Shown here piece by piece: positions 53,827 to 61,906 of a DNA stretch of 64,000 nucleotides (positions are counted from its first letter, which is position 1; each line of letters starts with the position of its first letter). A model generated the notes under the pieces. The model was given only the letters and a program-made list of their open reading frames with translations. It was not told the DNA's origin and made no database searches. The translations under genes were made by a program, and so were the position numbers. Where the stretch lies: positions 248,001 through 312,000 of the forward strand of contig NZ_QOHG01000001.1 in assembly GCF_003319125.1 (NCBI RefSeq). The letters run 5' to 3'. This DNA is from Blastococcus sp. TF02A-26 (GTDB taxonomy: Bacteria > Actinomycetota > Actinomycetes > Mycobacteriales > Geodermatophilaceae).

Positions 53827-55401
53827 ATGAGAGGGATCGTCCGCGCCGCGGTGGCCGGGGCCGGGGCGGTCGCCGCCGTCGCCGCCCGGGACCTGCTGCA
53901 GCGGGAGCACACCGTGCTGCGCAACTACCCGGTGGTCGGGCACGCCCGCTACCTGCTGGAGCGGATCGGCCCGGAGCTGCGGCAGTACCTGGTCGCCGGC
54001 AACGAGGAGGAGCGCCCGTTCACCCGCGACCAGCGCCGCTGGGTCTACGCCTCGGCGAAGCGGGAGAACAACTACTTCGGGTTCGGCACCGACAACGACC
54101 TCGAGCACACCGCCGGCTACCCGATCATCAAGCACAAGACGTTCGGCGCCACGGTGCCGCCGTCACACCCGTCGTCGGCCGACGACGTGGCGTTGCCCTC
54201 GGCCAAGGTCCTCGGCGGACCCCGGGGGAGACGGCACGCCTTCCGCCCCCGCTCCGTCGTCAACGTCTCCGGCATGAGCTTCGGCTCGCTGTCGGGCTCG
54301 GCGATCGAGGCGCTCAACCGCGGTGTCGCCCTCGCGGGGTGCCTGCAGAACACCGGCGAGGGCGGGCTGTCGGTGCACCACCGGCACGGCGGCGAGCTGG
54401 TCTTCCAGATCGGCACCGCCTACTTCGGCTGCCGCGACGAGCACGGCCGGTTCGACCTCGACCGGCTGCGCGACCTGGTCGCCGGAGCCCCGGTGCGCGC
54501 CCTGGAGATCAAGCTCAGCCAGGGCGCCAAGCCCGGTCTGGGCGGCGTGCTGCCGGCGGCGAAGGTGTCGGCGGAGATCGCGGCGGCGCGGGGCGTGCCG
54601 GTGGGCGAGACCTGCGTCAGCCCCTCGCGGCACGCGGAGTTCTCCGACCCGGACAGCCTGCTCGACTGGGTGGAGCTGCTCGCCGCCGAGACGGGGCTAC
54701 CGGTCGGCATCAAGTCCGCCGTCGGCGACATGGCGTTCTGGGACGAGCTCACCGAGCTCATGGCCACCACCGGCCGCGGCGTCGACTTCGTGACCGTCGA
54801 CGGCGGCGAGGGGGGCACCGGCGCCGCGCCGATGGTCTTCGCCGACTCGGTCTCGCTGCCCTTCCAGCTCGGCTTCGCCCGGGTGTACTCGACCTTCGCC
54901 CGCGCCGGCCTGCACGAGCAGGTCACGTTCGTCGGCGGCGGCAAGCTGGGGCTGCCGGACAACGCGATCGTCGCCTTCGCGCTGGGCTGCGACATGGTCA
55001 GCGTCGCGCGCGAGGCGATGCTCGCCATCGGCTGCATCCAGGCGCAGAAGTGCCACACCGACACCTGCCCGACCGGCGTCGCCACCCAGAACGCCTGGCT
55101 CGCCCGCGGCCTGGACCCGCAGCTGAAGTCGGTGCGGCTGGCGAACTACGTCGCCACCCTGCGCCGCGACCTGCTCAAGGTCGCCGAGGCGTGCGGGGTC
55201 GAGCACCCGGGCCTGATCGACACCGACGCGGTCGAGCTGCTCGACGGCCGCACGTCGTCGACCCCGCTGGGCCGGGTGTACGGCTACGAGCCGGGCTGGG
55301 GGCTGCCGTCGCCGGCCGACCGGGCGGCGATCGCGGCGATCATGCGCGGCGAGGCCCCGCAGGGCGGCTCGGCCGTGCCGTCGCCGGACGCCGTCGGCTA
55401 G
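53827..55401 (+). CDS. FMN-binding glutamate synthase family protein
   Basis: A 524-residue protein matching the FMN and iron-sulfur domain of glutamate synthase without its glutaminase part. A short N-terminal membrane-like segment is followed by RDLLQREHTVLRNYPVVGHARYLLE, then VNVSGMSFGSLSGSAIEALNRG, LQNTGEGGLS, VDGGEGGTGAAP, and the cluster motif CIQAQKCHTDTCPTGVATQN with three Cys. Function in stand-alone members is not settled. ATG 53827 has GGGGAGGGG some twelve bases ahead. A long palindrome follows the stop. Confidence 0.87.
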   Translation: MRGIVRAAVAGAGAVAAVAARDLLQREHTVLRNYPVVGHARYLLERIGPELRQYLVAGNEEERPFTRDQRRWVYASAKRENNYFGFGTDNDLEHTAGYPIIKHKTFGATVPPSHPSSADDVALPSAKVLGGPRGRRHAFRPRSVVNVSGMSFGSLSGSAIEALNRGVALAGCLQNTGEGGLSVHHRHGGELVFQIGTAYFGCRDEHGRFDLDRLRDLVAGAPVRALEIKLSQGAKPGLGGVLPAAKVSAEIAAARGVPVGETCVSPSRHAEFSDPDSLLDWVELLAAETGLPVGIKSAVGDMAFWDELTELMATTGRGVDFVTVDGGEGGTGAAPMVFADSVSLPFQLGFARVYSTFARAGLHEQVTFVGGGKLGLPDNAIVAFALGCDMVSVAREAMLAIGCIQAQKCHTDTCPTGVATQNAWLARGLDPQLKSVRLANYVATLRRDLLKVAEACGVEHPGLIDTDAVELLDGRTSSTPLGRVYGYEPGWGLPSPADRAAIAAIMRGEAPQGGSAVPSPDAVG

Positions 55402-55419
55402 TCCCCACGCCGTTGCGCG

Positions 55420-55481
55420 AGGCATGGGAAGCGATCCCCTCGTCGTGGCGGTCGCATCCGCGGGGATCGCTTCCCATGCCT
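55420..55481. terminator. Palindromic hairpin, second family member
   Basis: Perfect 20-bp arms, AGGCATGGGAAGCGATCCCC at 55420-55439 and its complement at 55462-55481, with a 22-base loop. It lies between the convergent glutamate-synthase-like and FMN reductase genes and shares GGCATGGG-A-CGAT with the element at 9667-9732. Confidence 0.75.
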
Positions 55482-55486
55482 GGGCC

Positions 55487-56119
55487 CTAGGCCTGGTCGC
55501 CCAGCAGCTGGTCGAACGGCACGAAGTCCGCGAAGGGGTCCGCCGGCCGCGCGGCCCTGCCGTCTCCCGCCCGCCCCAGGCCGGCGATCAGGTCGGCCAG
55601 CTCGCCGGCCGCGCGCTGCACGCGGGGGAGCAGCGCCCCGCCGTCGCCGTCGGCCCAGTCCTCCGCCGCGGCGAACACCCCGGTGGGGACGACGACCGCA
55701 CGCAGGTACGCGAACAGCGGCCGCATGGCGTGCTCGAGCACCAGGGAGTGCCGGGCGGTGCCGGCGGTCGCACCCATGAGCACCGGCCGGCCGCTGAGGG
55801 CGTCGGGGTCCAGCACGTCGAAGAACGTCTTGAACAGGCCGCTGTAGGAGGCGCTGAACACGGGCGTGACGGCGATCAGTCCGTCGGCGCCGACGACGGT
55901 GTCGAGCGCGGCCTCCAGCTCTCCGGCCGGGAAGCCGGTGACCAGGTGGTCGGCCAGCCCGCGGGCGTGCTCCCGCAGCTCGACGTGCTCGACGGTGGCG
56001 TCCTCGCCCCGCTGCCGCAGGGCGTCGACGGTCGCGGTGGTCAGCCGGTCGGCCAGCAGCCGGGTGGACGACGGCGTGCTCAGGCCGGCGCTGACGACGG
56101 CGAGGGTCCGGGTGGTCAT
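55487..56119 (-). CDS. NAD(P)H-dependent FMN reductase, CE1759-like
   Basis: A 210-residue flavodoxin-like reductase. LAVVSAGLSTPSSTRLLADRL is the FMN phosphate loop; GLIAVTPVFSASYSGLFKTFFDVL and LMGATAGTARHSLVLEHAMRPLF are typical of the NADPH-FMN reductase family that pairs with LLM-class monooxygenases (CE1758/CE1759 duo). It supplies reduced FMN to the monooxygenase. Its ATG overlaps the stop of the LLM gene (ATGA), so the two are coupled. Confidence 0.9.
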   Translation of the reverse strand: MTTRTLAVVSAGLSTPSSTRLLADRLTTATVDALRQRGEDATVEHVELREHARGLADHLVTGFPAGELEAALDTVVGADGLIAVTPVFSASYSGLFKTFFDVLDPDALSGRPVLMGATAGTARHSLVLEHAMRPLFAYLRAVVVPTGVFAAAEDWADGDGGALLPRVQRAAGELADLIAGLGRAGDGRAARPADPFADFVPFDQLLGDQA

Positions 56120-57222
56120 GCGCGCACCTCCTCCGGGGCCGGCGTGGCGGCGCGGCGGGCGGCCACGCGGGCGGCGTGGGTCGGGGCGTCGGGCACGTGC
56201 GCCGGCTTCCGGGCGGCGAACTCGCGGCGCAGGACCGGGACGACCTCCTCGCCCAGGATGTCGAGCTGCTCGAGCACCGTCTTCAGCGGCAGCCCGGCGT
56301 GGTCGACGAGGAACAGCTGCCGCTGGTAGTCACCGACGTAGTCGCGGAAGACCAGCGTCCGCTCGATGACCTGCTGCGGGCTGCCGACGGTCAGCGGGGT
56401 CTCCCGGCTGAACTCCTCCAGCGACGGGCCGTGGCCGTAGACGGGGGCGTCGTCGAAGTACGGCCGGAACTCCGCGACGGCGTCCTGGCTGTTCTTCCGC
56501 ATGAACACCTGCCCGCCGAGACCCACGATCGCCTGGTCGGCGTCGCCGTGGCCGTGGTGGGCGAAGCGGCCGCGGTAGAACTCGACCATCCGCTTCGTGT
56601 GCTCCGGCGGCCAGAAGATGTGGTTGGCGAAGAAGCCGTCGCCGTAGTACGCGGCCTGCTCGGCGATCTGCGGGCTGCGGATCGAACCGTGCCATACGAA
56701 GGGTGCGACGCCGTCCAGCGGGCGCGGCGTCGAGGTGAAGCCCTGGAGCGGGGTGCGGTACTTGCCCTTCCAGTCGACGACCTCGGTGTCCCAGAGCCGG
56801 CGCAGCAGCGCGTAGTTCTCCACGGCCAACGGGATGCCGTCGCGGATGTCCTGGCCGAACCACGGGTAGACCGGGCCGGTGTTGCCGCGGCCCAGGGTGA
56901 GGTCGACCCGGCCACCGGCCAGGTGCTGCAGCATCGCGTAGTCCTCGGCGATCTTCACCGGGTCGTTGGTGGTGATCAGCGTGGTCGCCGTCGACAGCTG
57001 CAGCGTGGACGTCTGCGCGGCGACGTAGGCCAGCGTCGTCGTCGGCGAGGAGGAGAAGAACGGCGGGTTGTGGTGCTCGCCGAGGGCGAAGACGTCGAGC
57101 CCGACCTCTTCGGCCTTGCGCGCGATGGCCAGGACCGCCTGGATGCGCTCGGCCTCGCTCGGGGTGCGGCCGGTCGTGGGGTCGGTCGTGATGTCGCTGA
57201 CCGTGAAGATGCCGAACTGCAT
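56116..57222 (-). CDS. LLM-class flavin-dependent monooxygenase, CE1758-like
   Basis: A 368-residue luciferase-like TIM-barrel enzyme: MQFGIFTVSDITTDPTTGRTPSEAERI, LDVFALGEHHNPPFFSSSPT, RVDLTLGRGNTGPVYPWFGQD, PFVWHGSIRSPQIAEQAAYYGDGF, and LFLVDHAGLPLKTVLEQLDIL. It should hydroxylate or oxygenate a small organic molecule using FMNH2 from the downstream reductase. ATG 57222; GAGGCGAG precedes. An inverted repeat GTTGA-AGTC-TCAAC sits 17 bases upstream (57239-57252) and may be the TetR operator. Confidence 0.92.
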   Translation of the reverse strand: MQFGIFTVSDITTDPTTGRTPSEAERIQAVLAIARKAEEVGLDVFALGEHHNPPFFSSSPTTTLAYVAAQTSTLQLSTATTLITTNDPVKIAEDYAMLQHLAGGRVDLTLGRGNTGPVYPWFGQDIRDGIPLAVENYALLRRLWDTEVVDWKGKYRTPLQGFTSTPRPLDGVAPFVWHGSIRSPQIAEQAAYYGDGFFANHIFWPPEHTKRMVEFYRGRFAHHGHGDADQAIVGLGGQVFMRKNSQDAVAEFRPYFDDAPVYGHGPSLEEFSRETPLTVGSPQQVIERTLVFRDYVGDYQRQLFLVDHAGLPLKTVLEQLDILGEEVVPVLRREFAARKPAHVPDAPTHAARVAARRAATPAPEEVRA

Positions 57223-57238
57223 CGGTCTCGCCTCTTCG

Positions 57239-57252
57239 GTTGAAGTCTCAAC
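57239..57252. promoter_or_regulatory. GTTGA-AGTC-TCAAC inverted repeat upstream of LLM gene
   Basis: A 5-bp inverted repeat between the TetR stop and the LLM start. It carries TTGAAG and CTCA, elements also present in both amidohydrolase promoters, so it may be a site for the same regulator. Confidence 0.4.
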
Positions 57253-57293
57253 TACTGATCCGTGCAACCGGGCGGGGGTCGACCCCATTCCCG

Positions 57294-57938
57294 TCAGGCG
57301 CGAGGGGCGAGGGCCCCGCGCACGATGTCGAGGAACGTCTCGAGGGGGATCCCGTCGGCCGCCTCGGTGATCTCCGGGTCGACCTGCGCCTGGGCGAGGA
57401 CCAGGCCGCCGACGTACTGGGCGAGGTGGCGGGGGCTGCCCTCCCGGACGGTGCCGTCCCGCTGGCCCTGGGCGATGGCCTCGGCGTAGGCCTCCAGGAC
57501 GGCCCGGAACGACGTCCGGTCCGCGTTCCCGGCCAGGTCCACCCCCAGCGACGTCGCCGTCAGCCGCGCGTGCCGCGGGTGGCCGCGGAGGTCGTGGACG
57601 GCGGCGCGGGCCATCGCCACGACCTTGTCGATGCCGCTGGCCGCGGGCTCGGCGGAGGCGCGGAACGACGTGCCCAGGGAGGTGGCGTGCCGCTCGAGGG
57701 CGGCCGAGTACAGCGCGTCCTTGTTGGTGAAGAAGTTGTAGATGCTGCCGACGGAGAAGCCGCAGCCCGCCGCGATCGCCTCGAGGCTGGTGCCGTCGTA
57801 CCCGTTCTCCACGAAGAGCCGCTCGGCCACGTCGAGGATCTCCCGGCGGCCGCTCTCCAGCCGCTCCAGCCGGCGGCGCTCGCGCGCCGCGGCTGCGGGG
57901 TCGGGGGGTGCGGGGACGGACCCGGAGGCGGACGGCAC
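57294..57938 (-). CDS. TetR family regulator of the catabolic cluster
   Basis: A 214-residue TetR-type repressor. After a Pro/Ala tail, ILDVAERLFVENGYDGTSLEAIAAGCGFSVGSIYNFFTNKDALY is a textbook TetR HTH. The C-terminal domain (about residues 85-214) is helical, without a recognised ligand motif. It lies upstream of the LLM-reductase pair on the same strand and divergent from the first amidohydrolase. The conserved TTGAAG...CTCA sequences in three flanking promoters suggest it governs the cluster. GTG 57938 is the start used. Confidence 0.88.
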   Translation of the reverse strand: MPSASGSVPAPPDPAAAARERRRLERLESGRREILDVAERLFVENGYDGTSLEAIAAGCGFSVGSIYNFFTNKDALYSAALERHATSLGTSFRASAEPAASGIDKVVAMARAAVHDLRGHPRHARLTATSLGVDLAGNADRTSFRAVLEAYAEAIAQGQRDGTVREGSPRHLAQYVGGLVLAQAQVDPEITEAADGIPLETFLDIVRGALAPRA

Positions 57939-57967
57939 GGTCCCGAGTCTGCCAGTCGCCCGGCGGA

Positions 57968-58017
57968 CCTGAGGGTCGTTCAGGACGTTGAAGGTGACTC
58001 AGGACACGGGCTAGGGT
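57968..58017 (+). promoter_or_regulatory. Promoter of amidohydrolase 1
   Basis: TTGAAG (57988-57993) and TAGGGT (58012-58017), 18 bases apart, form a promoter. TTGAAGGTGACTCAG is identical to the promoter of amidohydrolase 2. CCTGAG (57968-57973) and CTCAGG (57999-58004) form an inverted repeat around the -35 box. Confidence 0.6.
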
Positions 58018-58098
58018 CGGTTCGCCCCGGCGCGGAGGCGGCCCGGCCGGCGCCACGTGTCCCGACTGGCCGCCGCGCTGACGACGAGGAGGAACTCC

Positions 58099-59376
58099 GT
58101 GTCGAGAAGGCTCGACTTCCCGGTGTTCGACGCCGACAACCACATGTACGAGACGACCGACGCCTTCACGAAGTACCTGCCGGCGGAGTACGCGGGGCTG
58201 GTCAAGTACGTGCAGATCAACGGGCGCACGAAGATCGCGCTGAAGAACACGATCAGCGAGTACATCCCGAACCCGACCTTCAACAAGGTGGCCCCGCCGG
58301 GCGCCCAGGAGCTCGAGTTCCGCGCGAAGAACCCGTCGTCCAAGCACGTGCCCGTCGGCGGTGCGGGGCAGTTCCTGGAGAAGAGGGCCGGCGACGAGAA
58401 GATCGCCGGGATGCCGCCGAAGTACATCGAGTCGCCGCCGGCGTTCTTCAACCCGGCCGACCGGCTCCCGCTGCTGGACGAGCTGAAGATCGACCGGGCG
58501 ATCATGTGGCCGACGCTGGCGTCCCTGCTGGAGGAGCGCCTGGCCGACGACCCGGACGCGACCCACGTGATGGTGCACGCGCTGAACGAGTGGATGCACG
58601 AGCACTGGACGTACAACTACGAGGACCGGATCTTCCCGACGCCGGTGATCACGTTGCCGATCGTGGACAAGGCGATCGCGGAGCTGGAGTACGTGGTCGA
58701 GCGCGGTGCCAAGGCCATCCTGATCCGCCCGGCGCCCGTCCCGGGCTACAACGGCCGGCGCCGGTCGTTCGCGCTGCCCGAGTTCGACCCGTTCTGGGCC
58801 CGGGTGCAGGAGGCCGGTGTGCTGGTCGGGATGCACTCCTCCGACGACGGTCAGCAGCGCTACCTCAACGAGTGGGAGGGCCACGTCGGGGAGTTCCTGC
58901 CGTTCGGCCAGAAGCCGTCGGGCTTCTCCAAGATCCTCGGCGCCCAGTACCGCGGCATCAAGGACACGGTCACCTCGATCGTGGGCCACGGCCTGGCCAC
59001 CCGGTTCCCCGACATCCGGTTCATGCCGGTGGAGAACGGCAGCGCGTGGCTCAAGCCGCTGATGACGACGATGGAGAAGGTCTACGGGCGCAACCCCGGC
59101 GCCTTCGACGAGGACCCGCTGGTCGCGCTCAAGCGGGCGATCATGATCCACCCCTTCTTCGAGGAGGACATCCTCGGCGTGGTGGAGGCGATCGGGGCCG
59201 ACAACGTCGTGTTCGGGTCGGACTACCCGCACCCGGAGGGCCTGCACGACCCGACGAGCTTCATCGACGAGATCGACAGCCTGTCGGTCGAGGACCAGGC
59301 CAAGATCATGGGCGGCAACCTCAACCAGCTGCTCGGCTTCCCGGCCGACAGCGGAGCCCTGCCGGCCGCCGCCTGA
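58099..59376 (+). CDS. Amidohydrolase family protein, copy 1
   Basis: A 425-residue amidohydrolase-2 (ACMSD-like) TIM-barrel metalloenzyme. DFPVFDADNHMYETTDAFTKYL opens the barrel with Asp/His metal ligands; ILIRPAPVPGYNGRRRSFALPEFDPFW, VGMHSSDDGQQRYLNEWEG, and FGSDYPHPEGLHDP (Asp ligand) follow. Members hydrolyse or decarboxylate cyclic and aromatic compounds. The substrate is unknown, but the flavin monooxygenase, hydratase and thioesterase nearby suggest a ring-cleavage pathway. GTG 58099 follows GAGGAGGAA. It has its own promoter and terminator and is about 80 percent similar by eye to the next gene. Confidence 0.88.
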   Translation: MSRRLDFPVFDADNHMYETTDAFTKYLPAEYAGLVKYVQINGRTKIALKNTISEYIPNPTFNKVAPPGAQELEFRAKNPSSKHVPVGGAGQFLEKRAGDEKIAGMPPKYIESPPAFFNPADRLPLLDELKIDRAIMWPTLASLLEERLADDPDATHVMVHALNEWMHEHWTYNYEDRIFPTPVITLPIVDKAIAELEYVVERGAKAILIRPAPVPGYNGRRRSFALPEFDPFWARVQEAGVLVGMHSSDDGQQRYLNEWEGHVGEFLPFGQKPSGFSKILGAQYRGIKDTVTSIVGHGLATRFPDIRFMPVENGSAWLKPLMTTMEKVYGRNPGAFDEDPLVALKRAIMIHPFFEEDILGVVEAIGADNVVFGSDYPHPEGLHDPTSFIDEIDSLSVEDQAKIMGGNLNQLLGFPADSGALPAAA

Positions 59377-59382
59377 CGCCCC

Positions 59383-59415
59383 GCCGGCCGGGTCGCACGA
59401 CGTGACCCGGCCGGC
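59383..59415 (+). terminator. Terminator of amidohydrolase 1
   Basis: Perfect 12-bp arms GCCGGCCGGGTC/GACCCGGCCGGC with a 9-base loop, right after the stop. Confidence 0.7.
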
Positions 59416-59465
59416 TCGCGCGGACGCGGCGCGACTGTGCCGCAGAACACTTCGAGACTTGTCGT

Positions 59466-59512
59466 TGAATCGAATTCAGAGTCTTGAAGGTGACTCAGCC
59501 CACTGCTACGTT
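59466..59512 (+). promoter_or_regulatory. Promoter of amidohydrolase 2 with TGAAT-CGA-ATTCA operator
   Basis: TTGAAG (59484-59489) and TACGTT (59507-59512), 17 bases apart. It shares TTGAAGGTGACTCAG with the copy 1 promoter. A perfect inverted repeat TGAAT-CGA-ATTCA at 59466-59478 lies just upstream and has no equivalent in copy 1. Confidence 0.65.
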
Positions 59513-59592
59513 CGGCTCGCCGCTGTTCCCGCGCGCATCCCGGCCGGCCCTCGGCCGCCGAGCGCGTTCGCAAACGAATGAGGAGAGGCCTC

Positions 59593-60864
59593 GTGGCCCG
59601 ACGACTGCCGTTCCCGGTGTTCGACGCCGACAACCACTTCTACGAGACGACCGACGCCTTCACGAAGTACCTGCCGGCGGAGTACGCGGGCCTGGTCAAG
59701 TACGTGCAGGTCAACGGCCGCACGAAGATCGCGCTGCGCAACGTCATCAGCGAGTACATCCCGAACCCGACCTTCAACAAGGTCGCGCCTCCCGGGGCCC
59801 TGGAGCTGGAGTTCCGCGCCAAGAACCCCTCCTCGAAGCACAAGCCGCTGAGCAACAAGACCGCCTTCGGCGAGGTCACCAACGAAGAGCGCAAGACGAT
59901 CGAGGGCATGCCGCCGAAGACCATCGAGTCGCCGCCGGCGTTCTTCAACCCGGCCGACCGTCTCCCGGTCCTCGACGAGCTGGGCCTGGACCGCGCCGTC
60001 ATGTGGCCGACCCTGGCGTCGCTGCTGGAGGAGCGCCTGGCCGACGACCCGGACGCGACCCACGTGATGGTGCACGCGCTCAACGAGTGGATGCACGAGC
60101 ACTGGACCTTCAACTACGAGAACCGGATCTTCCCGACGCCGGTCATCACCCTGCCGGTCCTGGACAAGGCGCTCGCCGAGCTCGACTACGTCCTCGAGCG
60201 CGGTGCCAAGGCCATCCTGATCCGCCCGGCGCCCGTCCCCGGCTACAACGGCCGCCGCCGGTCGTTCGCCCTCCCGGAGTACGACCCGTTCTGGGCGCGC
60301 GTCCAGGAGGCCGGGATCGTCGTCGGCATGCACTCCTCCGACGACGGCCAGACCCGCTACCTCAACGAGTGGGAGGGCCGCCAGGGCGAGCACCTGCCGT
60401 TCGTCAAGAACTCCGGCTTCCACGCCCTGGTGTCCGCCGAGTACCGCGGCATCAAGGACACGGTCGCCTCGATCGTCGGCCACGGCCTGGCCACCCGGTT
60501 CCCCGACATCCGGTTCATGCCGGTGGAGAACGGCAGCTCCTGGCTCAAGCCGCTCCTCGGCACGATGGAGAAGGTCTACGGCCGCAACCCGGGCGCCTTC
60601 GACGAGGACCCGACCGTCGCGCTGCGCCGCTCGATCATGCTGCACCCGTTCTTCGAGGAGGACGTGCTCGGCGTCATCGAGGCCATGGGCGTCGACAACG
60701 TCGTCTTCGGGTCGGACTACCCCCACCCCGAGGGCCTGCACGACCCGATCGAGTACATGAACGAGCTCGAGGGCCTCTCCGACGAGGACAAGGCCAAGGT
60801 CATGGGTGGCAACCTGAACAAGCTCTTCGGCTTCGCCGCCGACGACACGGCCATCGCCGCCTAG
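59593..60864 (+). CDS. Amidohydrolase family protein, copy 2
   Basis: A 423-residue paralogue of the previous gene, aligning end to end: PFPVFDADNHFYETTDAFTKYL, the identical ILIRPAPVPGYNGRRRSFALP, VGMHSSDDGQTRYLNEWEG and FGSDYPHPEGLHDP. The main differences are in the segment after SSKH (residues about 75-95) and around residue 265. All candidate metal ligands are kept, so both copies should be active, perhaps on different substrates. GTG 59593 follows GAGGAGAGG. A strong terminator follows. Confidence 0.88.
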   Translation: MARRLPFPVFDADNHFYETTDAFTKYLPAEYAGLVKYVQVNGRTKIALRNVISEYIPNPTFNKVAPPGALELEFRAKNPSSKHKPLSNKTAFGEVTNEERKTIEGMPPKTIESPPAFFNPADRLPVLDELGLDRAVMWPTLASLLEERLADDPDATHVMVHALNEWMHEHWTFNYENRIFPTPVITLPVLDKALAELDYVLERGAKAILIRPAPVPGYNGRRRSFALPEYDPFWARVQEAGIVVGMHSSDDGQTRYLNEWEGRQGEHLPFVKNSGFHALVSAEYRGIKDTVASIVGHGLATRFPDIRFMPVENGSSWLKPLLGTMEKVYGRNPGAFDEDPTVALRRSIMLHPFFEEDVLGVIEAMGVDNVVFGSDYPHPEGLHDPIEYMNELEGLSDEDKAKVMGGNLNKLFGFAADDTAIAA

Positions 60865-60883
60865 TTCCACACGAGCACACGAC

Positions 60884-60929
60884 CTGAGGCGCCGGCCGGA
60901 CGAGATCGACCGTCCGGCCGGCGCCTCAG
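60884..60929 (+). terminator. Terminator of amidohydrolase 2
   Basis: Perfect 19-bp stem CTGAGGCGCCGGCCGGACG and complement with an 8-base loop, 20 bases past the stop. Confidence 0.8.
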
Positions 60930-61009
60930 CCGTGTCCGCAGCACCACCTTCGACAACCACCCGATCGGACCCCGGCGCGGGCGCCGGGCGGAGAGGCGGC
61001 GCGTTCCGC

Positions 61010-61906
61010 ATGGCGGAGTACCAGTTCATCAGCACCGAGTCCTACGACGACGGGGCGATCGTCCGGATCAACCTGAACCGGCCCAAGCAGCGCAACGCGC
61101 AGAACCGCGGCATGCTCGTCGAGCTCGACGAGGCCTTCCGCGCCGCGGAGATGGACGACCAGGTCCGCGTGATCATCCTCGGCGCCGAGGGGACGATGTT
61201 CTCCGCCGGGCACGACACCGGCTCCAAGCAGTCGATGGTCGAGTGGATGCCCGGCCCCGATCAGCACCCGACGGTGAAGATCGACGGCGGCACCCGGCTG
61301 GGCCCGGAGCGGCTGTTCCTGCAGGAGTGGCACTACTACTTCCAGAACACCCGCCGCTGGCGCGACCTCCGCAAGATCACCATCGCCGAGGTGCACGGCA
61401 ACGTCATGTCCGCCGGCCTGATGCTCATGTGGGCCTGCGACCTGATCGTCGCCGCCGAGGACACCCAGTTCTCCGACGTCGTCGGCCAGCGGCTGGGCAT
61501 GTGCGGCGTCGAGTACTTCGCCCACCCGTGGGAGTTCGGCCCGCGCAAGACCAAGGAGCTGCTCCTCACCGGCGACTCCATCGACGCCCGCGAGGCGCAC
61601 GCCCTCGGCATGGTCAGCAAGACCCACCCCCGCGAGCAGCTCGCCGACGGCACCCTGGCGCTGGCCCGCCGGATCGCCGCGCTGCCGACCATGACCGCAC
61701 TGCTCATCAAGGAGTCGGTCAACCAGTCCGTGGACAACATGGGCTTCCAGAACGCGCTCAAGGCCTGCTTCACCCTGCACGAGCTCAACCACGCCCACTG
61801 GTCGACGGTCAACGAGGACGGCTTCCCCGGCGCCCGCGCCGCGGACGGCATCCAGGGCACCATCCAGGCCGAGAAGGCCTCGACCGGGCACGGGACGCAG
61901 TCGTGA
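61010..61906 (+). CDS. Enoyl-CoA hydratase/isomerase family protein
   Basis: A 298-residue crotonase-fold protein. VRINLNRPKQRNAQNRGMLVELDEAF opens the fold; the oxyanion-hole segments are MFSAGHDTG and EVHGNVMSAGLMLMWACDLI. An insert of about 40 residues (SKQSMVEWMPGPDQHPTVKIDGG) lies between them. The usual pair of catalytic Glu is replaced in part, so hydratase activity is not assured; C-C bond hydrolysis or isomerisation is possible. ATG 61010 follows GGAGAGG at some distance. Its stop overlaps the GTG of the thioesterase (GTGA). Confidence 0.88.
   Translation: MAEYQFISTESYDDGAIVRINLNRPKQRNAQNRGMLVELDEAFRAAEMDDQVRVIILGAEGTMFSAGHDTGSKQSMVEWMPGPDQHPTVKIDGGTRLGPERLFLQEWHYYFQNTRRWRDLRKITIAEVHGNVMSAGLMLMWACDLIVAAEDTQFSDVVGQRLGMCGVEYFAHPWEFGPRKTKELLLTGDSIDAREAHALGMVSKTHPREQLADGTLALARRIAALPTMTALLIKESVNQSVDNMGFQNALKACFTLHELNHAHWSTVNEDGFPGARAADGIQGTIQAEKASTGHGTQS

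Noticed and set aside
57240-59405. A 721-codon plus-strand frame across the TetR gene and amidohydrolase 1
   Set aside because: It overlaps two well-supported genes in other frames and shows no domain; its second half is a +1 shadow of the amidohydrolase.
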